Both the position numbers and the translations under genes were made by a program. Under the pieces are notes generated by a model. The model was not told where the DNA came from, ran no database searches, and saw nothing but the letters and a program-made list of their open reading frames with translations. A DNA stretch of 64,000 bases from Psoroptes ovis (taxonomy: Eukaryota; Arthropoda; Arachnida; Sarcoptiformes; Psoroptidae): assembly GCA_002943765.1 (NCBI GenBank), contig PQWQ01000001.1, positions 3,073,501 through 3,137,500 on the forward strand. The letters are read 5' to 3'. Shown here piece after piece: positions 1 to 12,500 of the stretch. Each line of letters begins with the position of its first letter. Positions within the stretch are counted from its first letter, which is position 1.

Positions 1-3000
1 CCGCCGATTAGATCAAATAATGAGCCTAAGCTAAATGTTGGTTCGCCGTTCGTACTACCGGAAGAATTCGTACCTGTTTCATTGACCGAATCACCACTGC
101 CTAATTTTAGGGTTGCTGGACCTGCTATAAGACTGCCTCCAACTCCTGCACCTTTACCCCCTCCACCACCACCGCCGCTACCGATTCAGCCAGTGTCCAT
201 CTCTTCACCTGCGCAACCACAAAGACAATCCTTTCGTCGGATAAAACCCTCATCTGGTAATGCTTGGAAAACTACCAAACCTAAACCACCGCCTACTGCT
301 CCTCCGTCAATCATAATAGAGCCAAGTCAAGTTAGACCAGTTAGTGGTAGATTGCCGATATCATCAAACATTGCTATAATTACGCCAAATGACAAATTGA
401 CTGGGCGTGGACCAATTACTGGCGCCCAAGATGAAGATCTTTTGCACAAACCGAACGCATTAGACAATGAAGATGATCCTGAAATCGGTAATTCATTCTA
501 CGGAAATCGAGTCTCACCATCAGACACCAATGATGATAATGGAATTTTGGCCATTGAAAGTTTATCTCGTAATACTAATCAATTCGAACCAGCTCGTACA
601 CGTTCAAATGCTGCCACCCCATCACCATCAGCGGCTCCTAAACAAACAAATGTTATTCCAACACCGACAATACCATTAACTTATTATACGACATTTACCT
701 ATTATACAACTGTTGTACGTGGTCCACATACAGCTATGCTGAGCCGAGAGCAAGTGTCTTCTTCAACACAATTAAAACCAATCGATAGAAATATCGTAAC
801 AGCAATTGAATTCAGTGATGGCTATATTCAGCCATCAGCGACAAAAACAATGTTAGGCACAAAATTGAAAGGTGCAACAACCACAATCTATGATGTAGCA
901 AGTCGTGTACAAGTGTTCAATGAGGATCTATATAAGGTTATATTTGCGACCAATACGAAATCGATACCAAAGCCTACAACAACGAAAATGAATGTACAGA
1001 TATTATCATCGACACCATCATCATCATTATCATTTGTATCTAAATCATCATTAAGTTCTCATATAGCGCCTACACGGGTACAAATTTCGCCAATATTACT
1101 AGAATCAACGAAAATAATGAGTAGACATCCTACTGTTCATTCACAACAGCCGCAACAACAACAAAATAATAATAAACCGGTTAAAGTTAAATTTGATCAA
1201 CTGCAAAAACAATTGAAAAAACAACTTTCATTACTAACATATTATTATACATTGATTGATGGTACAAAAACACAATACAGTACAAGAACTGAAGAAAGTT
1301 CAACAAATTATAATGGGGATTTACAAACATTAATATCATCAATTGCACCTACTATCGATTCATATGGCTTACTGAAAATAATACAACCAAATTCAGTTGT
1401 TCCACTTGGATCACGCTCAAACGGTGAATCGACGACAATCGTGAATCTTGCGTTAAACAATTATATACAATTTAGCCGTATTAAAGATGCACAAATCGAT
1501 ATATCGCCTGAATCATCAATTGCACCGCATTCAATCATAAAACCTACCCGTGCACAAACACCAATGGTGTCTAGTTCAATCGATTTAAGGGAATCAGAAG
1601 TGTCGATTGATACGCCAAAATTACCCAGTACAAATGCATATCTAGATTCAAGTACGCCGACACCATCATTATTGTCGACGCCGTCCATTATTGAACCGAG
1701 TGTAACAACCCAAACAACACCAACAAGGAGTCGAACATCATCACCACGAAGACCTGGTGTTCGAATCAAACTTAAACCAAGTCGTTCAAAAATTGTTAAT
1801 CAATTTTCTCGAATTCATAGCACTCAAGAAAGTTTTGAAAATCAACGCTTGCCACCATCCATCTATGAAGAAACAACATCATACATGTTGACCCCAAAAG
1901 TCGTTGATCAAACGCCTGTATTAAGTACTATTGAACCGGTTGAAGAATCAACAACACCATCTTCTCGTAAAAAAGTTGCATTCACATTACGACGACCAGG
2001 TTCATCAGGTGTCAATAGATTTTTTTCACGTCGCCCATCTTCTAATATGTTTAATGCAATTACACCTAGTAGTTCGATATCTCCGTCATTCGATTTTGAA
2101 ACGACATCTTCACCATCATTGGAATCAACTTCATCTACTCCAGTTGTCGAATCGATAATGACATCATCAACATCATTGCCGACATTATCATCAATTTCAT
2201 CTCATGAAATGTCGACACCATCATTATATTCATCGATACCGACATCATCATCGTCACAATCTATAATTACGTCAACACCATCGCTATCAGAGCCAATGGA
2301 ATCATCATTATATACGACAATTTATGTGGAACCATCGCCATCTCCATCACCAGTCTGGGAACCATCATCATTTTCATCATCGATCTTATCTCCTGAAGAA
2401 ATATCATCACTATCATTGTCTTCATCTTTGGTTCCGACACCGACAGTCAGCAGAATCAATAAAAGCCGTCTGGTTGTTCTTACACGTTTGGCTGGTGCAG
2501 TCAATAAATGGTCACCAATGTATAATAATCGCATTAAAATTAGCAGCCGCCGATTGATCAAACCAACACAACCAATGACATCATTGATTATTGATTCAAC
2601 AGGAATGTATCCATCATCATCATTTGAAACTGTAATATTGGAAACAACAACGCGAACAATCCCATTCATTTTAGGGCCTACACCTACTTATTTGGTCGAA
2701 GAAGTGACAAACACTCGTATTTTGGATTCAATGGAAGATGATTTTACACCATCAATCGATGATATAACTAGAATCATACCTAACAGTGATAGCAGTAGTT
2801 CGGCTCAAATCACTCCAACATTAGAATCATCTTCGGTTGAAGAACCTGCAAAAACATATATTGTCGTCGAAACTAGTGATACATTGACAACATCAACATT
2901 ATATTCAACTTATACATATTTTGCCACATTATTCAATGGTACACAAACCAGTATCACACCGTTGGAAGAAATCAAAACCGAATATCTTACATTGCGAGAA

Positions 3001-4026
3001 CCAGTACTGATAACAAAAACAATCATGCCATCGGCACAATTCACACCGACAAATGTAATTCAATCAAGTCAAATGCCAGCAGCTAGTACAATTTCAATTG
3101 GTTCATCAATTGACAGTATCGACGATACAGATGACATGAATCGATTAGTCACTGAAACATATTCAACACAAACTACATTAACTCATTTCATTACTTTATT
3201 CAGTGGATCACATACAATTTTGTCATCTATCGAAGAGATCAGTCCAACAGTGATGACAAGAACAAAATATGTCACACCATTCACATTACTATCAACTAGC
3301 ACAGACAGCCAAATAAATGTGATGATTAATTCAAACACAATCATACCTACAACATCGTCATCTTATCAAGATCAACCAAGTTCGACCGGATTATATGAAG
3401 TAGATACCACTACAGCAAGCAATGATTTAGTAATTGCTGATGGTTTGCCAACAGATCGACCTTCACCATCACCTATCCTTACATCAACAACATCAGGATC
3501 AGTTTCATATGAAACTGGGCCATTAGATCAAGATTTTATTATGGTCAATAATCAAGAAAATGATCAAAAACCGGTACCGAATCGAACATTGAATGAGCAA
3601 CAACAACCAACTGTAATCAAACCAGGATCTGTTATTGAATTGAATGATTTATTAGATGGTGTACAAGATGCTGGACCAATCGGTGAAACGATCAAAGACA
3701 TTGTCAAAGATATATTCATCAAAGATGGTGATGATAATGGCGATACAACGACTACAACTTCATCGCCTCCAATCGGTGATGAACAGCCTGAAACAACAAT
3801 TTTACCATCAATATCATCGACTACTGCCAAAGCTACACCATCATTGAATCGATATCCAACATATTTGTCGCCGCCATCACAAAAATCATCGAAATATTAT
3901 GATTCATCTCGTGATAATGATGTTATATTCAGTACCCAATCTGATGGTAATAAACCGACATTAAGCACTCGTTATGTGACTAGTATAGAAAAATCTATAC
4001 GAACATTAACGTTGACCAGCACAAAG
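1..4026 (+). CDS. Exon A: Ser/Thr/Pro-rich ectodomain with repeated Tyr/Thr modules
   Basis: A single uninterrupted exon of at least 4 kb, low in Cys and very rich in Ser, Thr and Pro, as expected of an O-glycosylated mucin-type stalk. Related modules recur near residues 226 (LTYYTTFTYYTTVVRG), 411 (LLTYYYTLIDGTKTQYSTRT), 966 (STYTYFATLFNGTQTSITPL) and 1053 (TYSTQTTLTHFITLFSGSHT). The shared pattern is Thr-Tyr-x-Thr, about eight residues, Leu-x-(Asp/Asn/Ser)-Gly-(Thr/Ser)-x-Thr, then an acidic pair. Basic patches such as SRRPGVRIKLKPSR and SRKKVAFTLRRPGS punctuate the Ser/Thr stretches. A proline run (PPPPPPP) lies near residue 55. The exon ends AAG|GTAAGC at 4026/4027. Confidence 0.85.
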
Positions 4027-6133
4027 GTAAGCTGATCATGATCATCATTATTTTTTTTAGATTTGTTATTAAATTAATTTGATTCACTCAAAAAAAAAAA
4101 TTCAATCAACCATTTTTTATTCAATTCAATTTATTCTCCATCATTATGTCCTATAGGTATATTATACACGCGATTCTCCACTTACGATTACATCTGTTTT
4201 AACAACAACATTACCGCCGATAACCTATGTATCTACGATAATCGGTTCGAAAACTATTTTAGGAACATACAATTCAATAACACCGACCAAAACAATGATG
4301 GACAGTTCAACATCATCGACTATGTTGCATAGCATATCTAATATGCAACCATCAATTGTATCATCATCATCATCGACTCCATCGTCAACATTAACAACTG
4401 TTACATCGACAGCAGCTAGTCCAACTCGTCCACGTTTACATCGTCCAAAATTAGCCAATGAAATGATAAATAAAGCAAAAGTAGCATCTATCTTGAACAG
4501 TGGCAGCAAAACAACATCTACAACCAACAAACCGAATGTATCAGGTGTAAATACACAACAACCAAATCTAGTCCGTAATAATCATACTACAAATATGACC
4601 ATATCTGTTGATCATTTACAATTATGTGATCCGGCATGTAATGTTACTAATAAAGAATATTGTCGCGAAAGTGATATACCTAATCTATATACTTGTGAAT
4701 GTCGACCTGGTTATGTACGACGGCCATCGGATAATCTTTGTCAAGGTAATAATTGCTTTTTTGAAGAGAGATAAAGAGATTAGAAGAATTTTTTCCTCCG
4801 AAACATGCTTGGAGATTATACCATGCCGATTAATTTTGAAAACTAATTAATTTTTTAAATTTTATATGATTAGAAATTAAAAATTATCTGGTCACTGTTC
4901 GTGTATCTAAAACGGCCGAATCCGAAGTGGCATCATCATCATCATCATCATCATCATCAACGGATGGTGAAATTCAAAAATATAATCGAGTTGCTCGACG
5001 ACAAGTTGGCAAAGCTGACGGTATTGCCGGTTTACAAGTATTATCTGTTGAACATACACCACGTTCAAAGAGTGCGCTGGTCAATTTGACCATACAGATT
5101 GATCATCAAAGTAATAATGTTCATGATGAATTGTCGAAAAAATTAGAACCATTAGGTCGTGTTGAAAAAGTCATTGACTTTGATGAATGTTCATCATCCA
5201 TCCATAATGATTGTTCACCAAGAGCTCGTTGCATAAATGAACCGGGTACATATAGTTGTCAATGTTTAGATCCATTTATCGATCTAGATCGTTCATTACC
5301 TGGTCGCTTATGTGTAGCTGAAATTAAATCATGTGATTATTGTTATAATCGTGGCGATTGTTGGCGCAATAATTCAGATATTGTTTGCCGTTGTCATCCA
5401 TTATTCATCGGTAGACGATGTGAAATTAATGGCTTATGTATGTTTCATTTCTAAATTATTTTCCTTTTGCCAATATGTCATCATCATTAACAATTTAATT
5501 ATTTTTCATTTCTTTTTTCAATGAATAGTGTTGGCAATATTGGTACCAATTTTAGCCATTCTAGTTATTATTGCAATCATTTGCTTTTTCTATTGTTCGA
5601 GAAAATTACGTAAAAGAAATCGTCGTTTTAAAAATCTTGCAGCATATGGTCCTGTGGCTGTCATCGGTGGTACACTTGATCGTAAAGCAATGTTAGAAAC
5701 ATCAAGTGAGTCAAGTGATCAACAACAACAGCAGCAACAACAACAACATCACCATCATCATCATCATCATCACCAACTTCGTTCATCACAATATTTGGTA
5801 TGTATCAAAAATTTAGAATGTTCAGAATTCAAAATTAATTAATATGTAAATCGGACTAAAAAAAGCCTTATGCATTCTATTCCCATTAATTATAAAAAAT
5901 AATTACAGAGCGAATCAAATCCAGCATCAGCAAGAGGATCAATGGCACGTCGTAATCATCATCATCATAATCATACATCAACATTACGCCGTGAAAGTGA
6001 ACCATCATTAGATCGATCATTGGCATCATATTCGGCAACTGGTTCACATTATAATTCATTACCACATCAAATAGTGATTCCACGAGCAAGGCCAACATAT
6101 GCATTACATCCTGGTCAAGTTTATATGTGGTAA
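1..6133 (+). CDS. Mucin-like, EGF/SEA-like single-pass membrane protein (3' part of gene, five exons)
   Basis: Exons 1-4026, 4157-4745, 4874-5437, 5529-5797 and 5909-6133 join in frame (phases 0, 1, 1, 0; donors GTAAGC, GTAATA, GTATGT, GTATGT), giving at least 1,890 residues. The frame is open from base 1, so the N-terminus and any signal peptide lie outside the window. About 1,490 Ser/Thr/Pro-rich residues with Tyr/Thr modules are followed by a Cys-rich EGF-like motif (about 1497-1536), a SEA-like segment (1540-1640), a DxDEC calcium-binding-type EGF (1640-1686), a second EGF (1693-1723), a transmembrane helix (1727-1750) and a 140-residue tail. The order mucin / EGF / SEA / EGF / TM resembles arthropod proteins often labelled '63 kDa sperm flagellar membrane protein-like' and proteins with DUF4758-type repeats. 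That family name is recalled, not searched, so no symbol is given. It is probably an extracellular-facing epithelial surface protein; function unknown. Confidence 0.85.
4157..4745 (+). CDS. Exon B: end of Thr-rich region and first EGF-like motif
   Basis: It opens after a TATAG acceptor and continues the frame with VYYTRDSPLTITSVLTTT, a fifth divergent Tyr/Thr module that spans the exon junction. It ends in a Cys-rich block (CDPACNVTNKEYC, then TCECRPGYVRRPSDNLC) typical of a degenerate EGF domain. The donor CAAG|GTAATA leaves phase 1. Confidence 0.85.
4874..5437 (+). CDS. Exon C: SEA-like segment and two EGF-like domains
   Basis: After the GATTAG acceptor the sequence EIKNYLVTVRVSK begins a SEA-like fold, interrupted by a nine-Ser run coded by TCA repeats. 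It continues with GLQVLSVEHTPRSKSALVNL, a strand-rich stretch. A dibasic RVARRQ site lies inside this segment. A calcium-binding type EGF follows (DFDECSSS ... CINEPGTYSCQC), then a second EGF (CDYCYNRGDCW ... VCRCHPLFIGRRC). The SEA assignment rests on position and hydrophobic pattern only. Donor T|GTATGT. Confidence 0.82.
5529..5797 (+). CDS. Exon D: transmembrane helix and Gln/His-rich cytoplasmic start
   Basis: About 23 hydrophobic residues (LAILVPILAILVIIAIICFF) are followed by the basic stop-transfer RKLRKRNRR, which fixes a type I orientation with the EGF side outside. The tail then carries an uninterrupted Gln run and His run coded by CAA/CAG and CAT/CAC repeats, a likely length-polymorphic site. 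Acceptor GAATAG, donor TTG|GTATGT. Confidence 0.88.
5909..6133 (+). CDS. Exon E: C-terminal cytoplasmic tail
   Basis: After acceptor ATTACAG the frame reads SESNPASARGSMARRN, a second His stretch, and ends in a short Tyr-containing terminus (GQVYMW) with a TAA stop. Ser/Arg-rich segments such as RRESEPSLDRSLASYS could be phosphorylation targets (inference). Confidence 0.85.
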   Translation, partial: SESNPASARGSMARRNHHHHNHTSTLRRESEPSLDRSLASYSATGSHYNSLPHQIVIPRARPTYALHPGQVYMW

Positions 6134-6796
6134 AAAACAAAAACGGGGAAGAAAAAACAAATTTGGACCAGTTAATCAATCAATTCATTGATCGTGGACA
6201 AATAGATTTACGGAGTTATTATTTTTTTTCTATAAATTTAAATAATTCAATCATTCATTTTTTTCTCTCAAATATAATTAATATTATTATATTTTAAATT
6301 ATTTTCATTTCTCGTCAAATCATTCAATATTTCATCTATTTTCATTTCATTTTTTTTTCGTTCCATCCATCGGTTTTCAATTCATTCAAATTATGAATTA
6401 TCATTTTGATTTTTCCATTGATTTTTGCCTATCTATCTCTCACTAAATTCTTTGGTTATATTCTGAAAAAAAACAACAGAGCTGCAATAATCTGCAAAAA
6501 ACTATCAATAATTTCATTTCTTTTGTAAATAATTTTTCCTAACAAACAAACAAACCAACAAAAAATTTCATTGCAATTTACATAAGAAAAATTTTTAAAC
6601 AAATTTTCTTCTTGAATTTCATCATTGAATTTGCTCATATAATCATTGTTACACACATTAAATTTTTTTTCCAAAATTTTTAAAAATTCAAAATTCGACA
6701 GGTGTTTTTGCATGCGATTCGCTGTTACGCGCATCGTTTTCTATGGAAAATGGTGCGGATCTTTTTTTCCTGTTAAATTCGGTCATATTTTATCAA

Positions 6797-6802
6797 AATA
6801 AA
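6797..6802 (+). promoter_or_regulatory. Candidate poly(A) signal of the mucin-like gene
   Basis: AATAAA on the plus strand about 660 bases after the TAA stop. Other AATAAA hexamers occur nearby, so the true cleavage site is uncertain. Confidence 0.35.
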
Positions 6803-7598
6803 GAATTAAAATCAAACAAAATTGTTGACACATTTGAAATAAAATTAAACAAAATGAAAATGAAAAAATATCTTAGGATGATTTCCATATTTTTACCTTT
6901 TTTTACCAAACATTATTATCTTCATTATTTTTATTTTATTTCTCTCTCATTAAATATTTTCTATTATTTATGTATTTTTTTCGAAAATCGTTTTTTTAAT
7001 CTAATGTCTTGATTGATAAAATTAATAAAATATTTAAAAATAATCAGAATCAATTATCGAAGAAATTTTCTTTTATTTAAAAAATCATTTGGTTGTCCAT
7101 TAAGTTAGCTGCATTTGATCAAATGAAATGCCCTTTGAAAATCGGCAAGAATTTTCTGGACAGTCCGATCTATCTACCCAATGCTTACTGTTTGCCAGTT
7201 TGCCAACAACAACCCTTTCTTTGATCGTATTAATTGATTCAAACATCAATAGATGAATGCATTCTCAGATTTGATTTATTAGTTTTTCGTGATGATTAGA
7301 AGAATTTGAGGATAAATCGAGGAAATCCCTGCCACTGATGATCGGTGAAATAATGATCATTATTATTCAGTTCTTTTGTTGGGGTAATTGATACGACATT
7401 TTGTGCAACTAAATAAATCCAAAGATAACACGACATTTAAATCTTGGTATATAGATAATACTATTGAATAATGATGGAAAAAAAAATTTCATCAAAACGG
7501 ATCTCTCAAAATTTCTTCTCTTTTTTCCGGATTATTTCAAAGTTATTCTTTTTCCTTTGAATTTTTTTGAATTTGAATTGAGGCTAGTCATGATAATA

Positions 7599-7651
7599 AT
7601 AATCGATGATGATGATGATGATGATGATGATGTTGATGTTGATGTTGATGT
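7599..7651. repeat. GAT then GTTGAT tandem repeat
   Basis: About ten GAT units pass directly into a GTTGAT hexamer array of about four units, a compound microsatellite in the convergent intergenic spacer. Confidence 0.85.
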
Positions 7652-7916
7652 TAATCGTAATCCTAAATAATGATGATACCGGATATTATTTGTGTATATG
7701 CTCATATATGTGTGTGTGTGTGTGTGATTGAAAGCCTAAAACCGAATAATGATGAATTCATTCAAAAATTTTGTCTAATATGACTGCATTTTCGATACTG
7801 TCGATCATCGGTGCATAATTTTTGGATGTCTCAACGTGAATCATTTGCACTGAACCGAAATAACAGAATTAATTTACAAATGCAAACACTGAAACAAATG
7901 ATAATTCAATAATGAT

Positions 7917-7927
7917 TTTATTTTATT
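7917..7927 (-). promoter_or_regulatory. Candidate poly(A) signals of teneurin
   Basis: Two overlapping AATAAA hexamers on the minus strand (TTTATT at 7917-7922 and 7922-7927), about 400 bases after the teneurin stop codon. The region is AT-rich, so chance occurrence is possible. Confidence 0.35.
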
Positions 7928-8322
7928 TTTTTTAAGAAGAGAAAAATTTACAAAAATGAAAAGCTCATTTGTAGAATTTGTAAATATAAAAATATATTAA
8001 AATCAATCAAAATAAATATTTGGAAAAAAATTGAATAAAATAAAATTCAAAAAAAAATGAAAAAATTCAATAAATCAATTGAATAATCAATCAATCGATT
8101 GAATAATTAATTAATTGATTGATTAAAAAAAAGCATATAATAAAATGCAGAAACAAAAACAGGATAAAATATTTATGATCAAAATAAAAATAGATCACGA
8201 TATAGTGTGTGTGTGTGTTTATAGTCGATATATAGCTGAGCATTGTTCAGGTCTTTTTCCAAATTTTTTTTAATTGAATTAATTTAATCAATTTTCAAGA
8301 TGAAAATTTCATTCAATTCAAA

Positions 8323-9518
8323 TCAATTCTTTTTACGAATGAATATTAAATTACTACTATCTTCCATTAATTCCGATAACGAATACTGGCGATTAATACG
8401 TAATTTATTGAATTTTTTAAAATCATTATAATTTTTAATTGCCATTAATGAATTTTTTTCATCATTATTCCAATCATTATATGAATAATAATAATTATTG
8501 TAATTATTATTATTATAATTATTTGCATTCGTATGCATTTTAATTAATTCTTGTTGTATACGTTGTTTGATTGCATAATTTTTTGCCAATCGTCGAATAC
8601 GTTTATATTCATCATCGATTGTTGTGCCCAATCGTATATTCCATATGGCTGATGATTGATAGATTTTTATTTCGATTATCTATTATGGGTTGGAATAAAT
8701 GGGTAAATGTAATGGTTAGAAGAAGAAGAAGAAGAGAGAGAATAGATGATTTAAAATTTAGAAAAAATTAATGATTTTTTTTTTTGGTCATTCAGAATAA
8801 ATAAATACTGTTTATCAGTGTAGTTCTATGAATATAAAGATATAAAGTCATTATGTTTATTCATGAATATACATACTATTCGTTTTTCATTATTATTTTT
8901 ATTAATATTATCATTATGATGGCGAATATTTCGATTATAATCATCAATACCATGATCATCATCATCATTATCATCATGATCAACATTTAAATCATCAATA
9001 TTATTATTATTGTTGTTATTATCTAAATGAATTTCTTCGACAGTTAAATTAAGTCTTGATTGATATTGTTTAAGTTTTGCTACTAAAACTTCAATTTTAT
9101 CATTGTATTGATTTGTTTTCGGTTTGTTCAATAACAATAATGATGATAATGTATCATATTCTTTAACTAAAAAATAATGATCTTGACCAGCCATTATTAA
9201 ATGTACATTCAATAAATGTGAACCATTTATTAATATATTTAATGATTCACGTAATAATGTATCCGTTATTGAATGGGTAAAATGTATATTTAAAATATTT
9301 GTGATTTGATAATGATGTCTATGATGATGATGAGGTAGTTGCGGTTGTTGTTGTTGATGATGATGATGATGATGGTAATCTTTATTGTTATCATCTTGAT
9401 TGTCATTTATATTCGTTGTTGTCATTAAACTTATGCCGATTCCATGGCCAAACAATAAATTTTTCTTCGTTATAAGCTTAAAACTATTTTGTTCATCTGT
9501 CCAATCATTTTGTTGAAG
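8323..9518 (-). CDS. Teneurin exons 17-18: Tox-GHH/TCAP-like C-terminus
   Basis: Exons 9518-8873 and 8648-8323. Exon 17 contains NLLFGHGIGISL, a His/Gln expansion, then NGSHLLNVHLIMAGQDHYFLVK, matching the teneurin LFGxGI and 'GRDTHYF' region. It ends with an Asn/Asp expansion. Exon 18 reads IWNIRLGTTIDDEYKRI (family 'NIRYGTT'), then a TCAP-like helix region and SSNLIFIRKKN before the stop. The donor at 8873 (T|GTATAT) is chosen over GTATGT at 8877 because only it keeps phase with exon 18. In vertebrates this end binds latrophilin; whether that holds here is not shown. Confidence 0.9.
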
Positions 9519-12500
9519 CTTTTAATAATGATAATAAGAAGGAATTGAATTTTAAAAGATTTTTGAGTTGAAAATATGATGGGGAAATAAATGAAAATAA
9601 TTATTTTTAAAAGAAACACAAACATACCTTTGAATAGTAATTTGATTGAAAATTTGAATATTTTTTTACATGATCAACGAATATTGTTTGCAATGATGAT
9701 ATGGTTGAAGATTTTATAATGCTATCAAAGTAAACACTATTTTTTCCATCAAATATTGGTGTGAATTGTGTCAATAGATTTAATTGTGGTATATGACCAA
9801 TGTCTTGGTTGACTAGTAAGGAAGTATATTTTAATAATGATTGTTGTATTTGTGACAATGACATTATTGTATTCATCGTATGACATTGTTGATGATCATC
9901 ATTGTCATTGTTATTATTGAAGTTATTGTTATTCAAGTTTTTCATGCTTGAATATCGATTATTATTGATTGGATCATTTTGTTTATATTGATACATATTA
10001 ATGTTACGTGGGAATTTCAGAAAATTTTTTTCCAACAATTGATCAGTGTTTGGAATTAGCCATCTACCAATCAATGTATCATAAATACGTTGCTGATAAT
10101 GGTTGTGATTTCGATCATGATGATCAATGCTGATTGGATTGAAATGTATTAAATTTGTCAATGGATCATGTATTCCGCCATGAAAATCAACTGGTATGTA
10201 AAAATTTGGATTCGAATCGAACAGCACATGACCATAAGGGCTACGATGTATTTCTTTAATCACTTGACCTCGATGATCAAATATCAATATGGGACTTTTA
10301 GTTTGATCACAAATAACATAGAAATTTTCATTATTCATCCGAATCATAATAAGTGTATCATCAACATCATCATAGATCAATGATAATACACCACCGTTTG
10401 CATTATTGAACGAATGCGTTATAAGGAAAGGTTTGAATGGATTACCATAAAAATATTGTGTAATATTTTTTTGATTATCACGTCGTAAAACTAGTCTTCC
10501 ATGATGATCATACAAATAGTTTACTTCATAACGATTTGGCGTTATTGCTTGCAATAATTGCCCTAAATTATTATATCGCAGAAATTCATCACCTCTTTGT
10601 ACAATAAATCCTCGTAAATCGGTTATGTAAGGCGTTTTTCCACTAATTGAAGCAGAATTATGTTGACTTTTACTGAAACTATTGATTCTATCAGCCATAT
10701 CATATTCAATATCAATACGATTGCCAATATAAAGAAATGTAATCAAATTTCCATTTGTATCGTAAACGAATCTCCAGTGTTCACGGCCTTGCATTTCTAT
10801 CAATTGTCCATCACTATCATAAGTATAATTTTGTAACCGAATTTTATTCGATCCAAGATGATGATGCATAAATGTTCGAGTTTGAACGAGCAGATTATTT
10901 GTATCATAGATTAAATCAGAACGGTAAACTTCTTTATCTGACACAGTTAGGCTAAGATGACGCAATCGTTGTTTAATTGGATCATATCTTCGAACAAACA
11001 ATCCAATGCCATCACCGATTAATGTTTCATTGTGATTGTGCTCAAAATAACGAATATTTCCAATCGATTCTAATCGTCCACGTGAATCATATGTAAAATC
11101 AATATTCGGTAATGTTATTGTCCCTAGTTTTGCTTGAATTGATTTTAATCTCATCTGATTATCATAGCGATAACCATAGGAAAATTGTGAGATTGAATGA
11201 ATATTTGCATAAAAATAATGTTGATGTTTAAGAAATGGAGTCGATCGCAAATATTTATATTGTATGCCAAATTCAACATTATTATTGATCCATATACCAC
11301 GAATGGTTCGTTGATTTGATTGATCATACCATCGTTCAATCAATCCATTACCATGAATAATTCGATCAATAAAAATATTATTATTTTCTTCATTGAATCG
11401 AACAAAATCTTTGGCAAAATCTTTTGATAAAGAAAATTTGCTGCCATAATGATGAATGACTTTGCCCATATCGTATGGTAATATTCGCATGAGCGGTTGC
11501 CATTTTTCATCAAAATAAATGAGATAGCAATGGCTTCTTGGTGATATATGAATGTTATTATTATTTTGAATGTTGGTCATTGATGGAGGACAATAATCAA
11601 ATCGATAAGCACCAAGTACTAAACTGATTGAAATATTGTGCCGTGCTGATTTGGGTGTAGTAATACTTTGAATTTGACCAAAATAATCAAGATCAAAAAT
11701 ATACTTTTGGCCACTTTTCAACGTAACTGATGTTGGTAAATTAAAACTTGGATTATTCATTTGATCATTATTATCAATTGATGAATAACTAAAACGAATT
11801 TTTTGATCAGCTTGACGTAATTCAGTAAGACGGCCAACACGATCCCGTTGATAATGGTGAGTATATTGACCATTTTGCCACGTGTCCAATTTACCTAATT
11901 TATCATAGGTAATACTATGAGCTTGCCATTGATCTTTGATATTCGGTATCCATTGTATTGGTCGACCGTAATCATCATATTGTAAAAACAATATCGGTCT
12001 TTGTGATTGATTATAATAAATTTCTCGATTAGCATTCCAATCATATTCTATTTTTATTGTTAGATTGTTATTGATTAATACCAATTTTTCTACAGAATCA
12101 ATGAATGATGATTTCAATCGAAGATTGTAATCGATTTCCATATCTAATGTTTGTTCAACATTTTTATTCGATTGTTGTTGCTGATCACGTCCATTTGTCG
12201 ATGTTTGAGTAAACTTGAATTTAGAAATAAATGGAAGCAGTTGTGCTTGTATGGCCAGCATATCCAAAGAGAGTTTGCTGATTCCACTATTCAAATGTGC
12301 ATGGATTTGTCCACTGGTATTTAGCCGCAAGGAGCTATCATTCAATGAAATTAATTCGAAAATTGTTCCATGTTGAGAGAATTTAATCATCGAATTATCA
12401 CTGATTATAAGTTCAGTTATTTGACCTTCAGGCAATTGTGCATCGAATTTATTATTATCATTATATTTAGATAATGGAGTTTGATGAGGATCGGCCATCA

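Larger units (their letters stand above)
6134..8322. other. Convergent intergenic region / 3' UTRs
   Basis: This is AT-rich, low-complexity DNA between the two convergent stop codons and holds no ORF I can support. It should contain the 3' UTRs of both genes. It includes a GAT/GTTGAT tandem tract and two short TG tracts. Small ORFs here (such as the one at 6743-7012) have the Phe/Leu/Lys/Asn bias of AT-rich noncoding DNA. Confidence 0.7.

Noticed and set aside
6743..7012. 89-codon hydrophobic ORF after the mucin-like gene
   Set aside because: Lies in the expected 3' UTR and has the Phe/Leu/Lys bias of AT-rich noncoding DNA.
8877..8882. Donor GTATGT at the end of teneurin exon 17
   Set aside because: Using it leaves phase 0, incompatible with exon 18; the overlapping T|GTATAT donor at 8873 gives phase 1 and the family-like junction into IWNIRLGTT.
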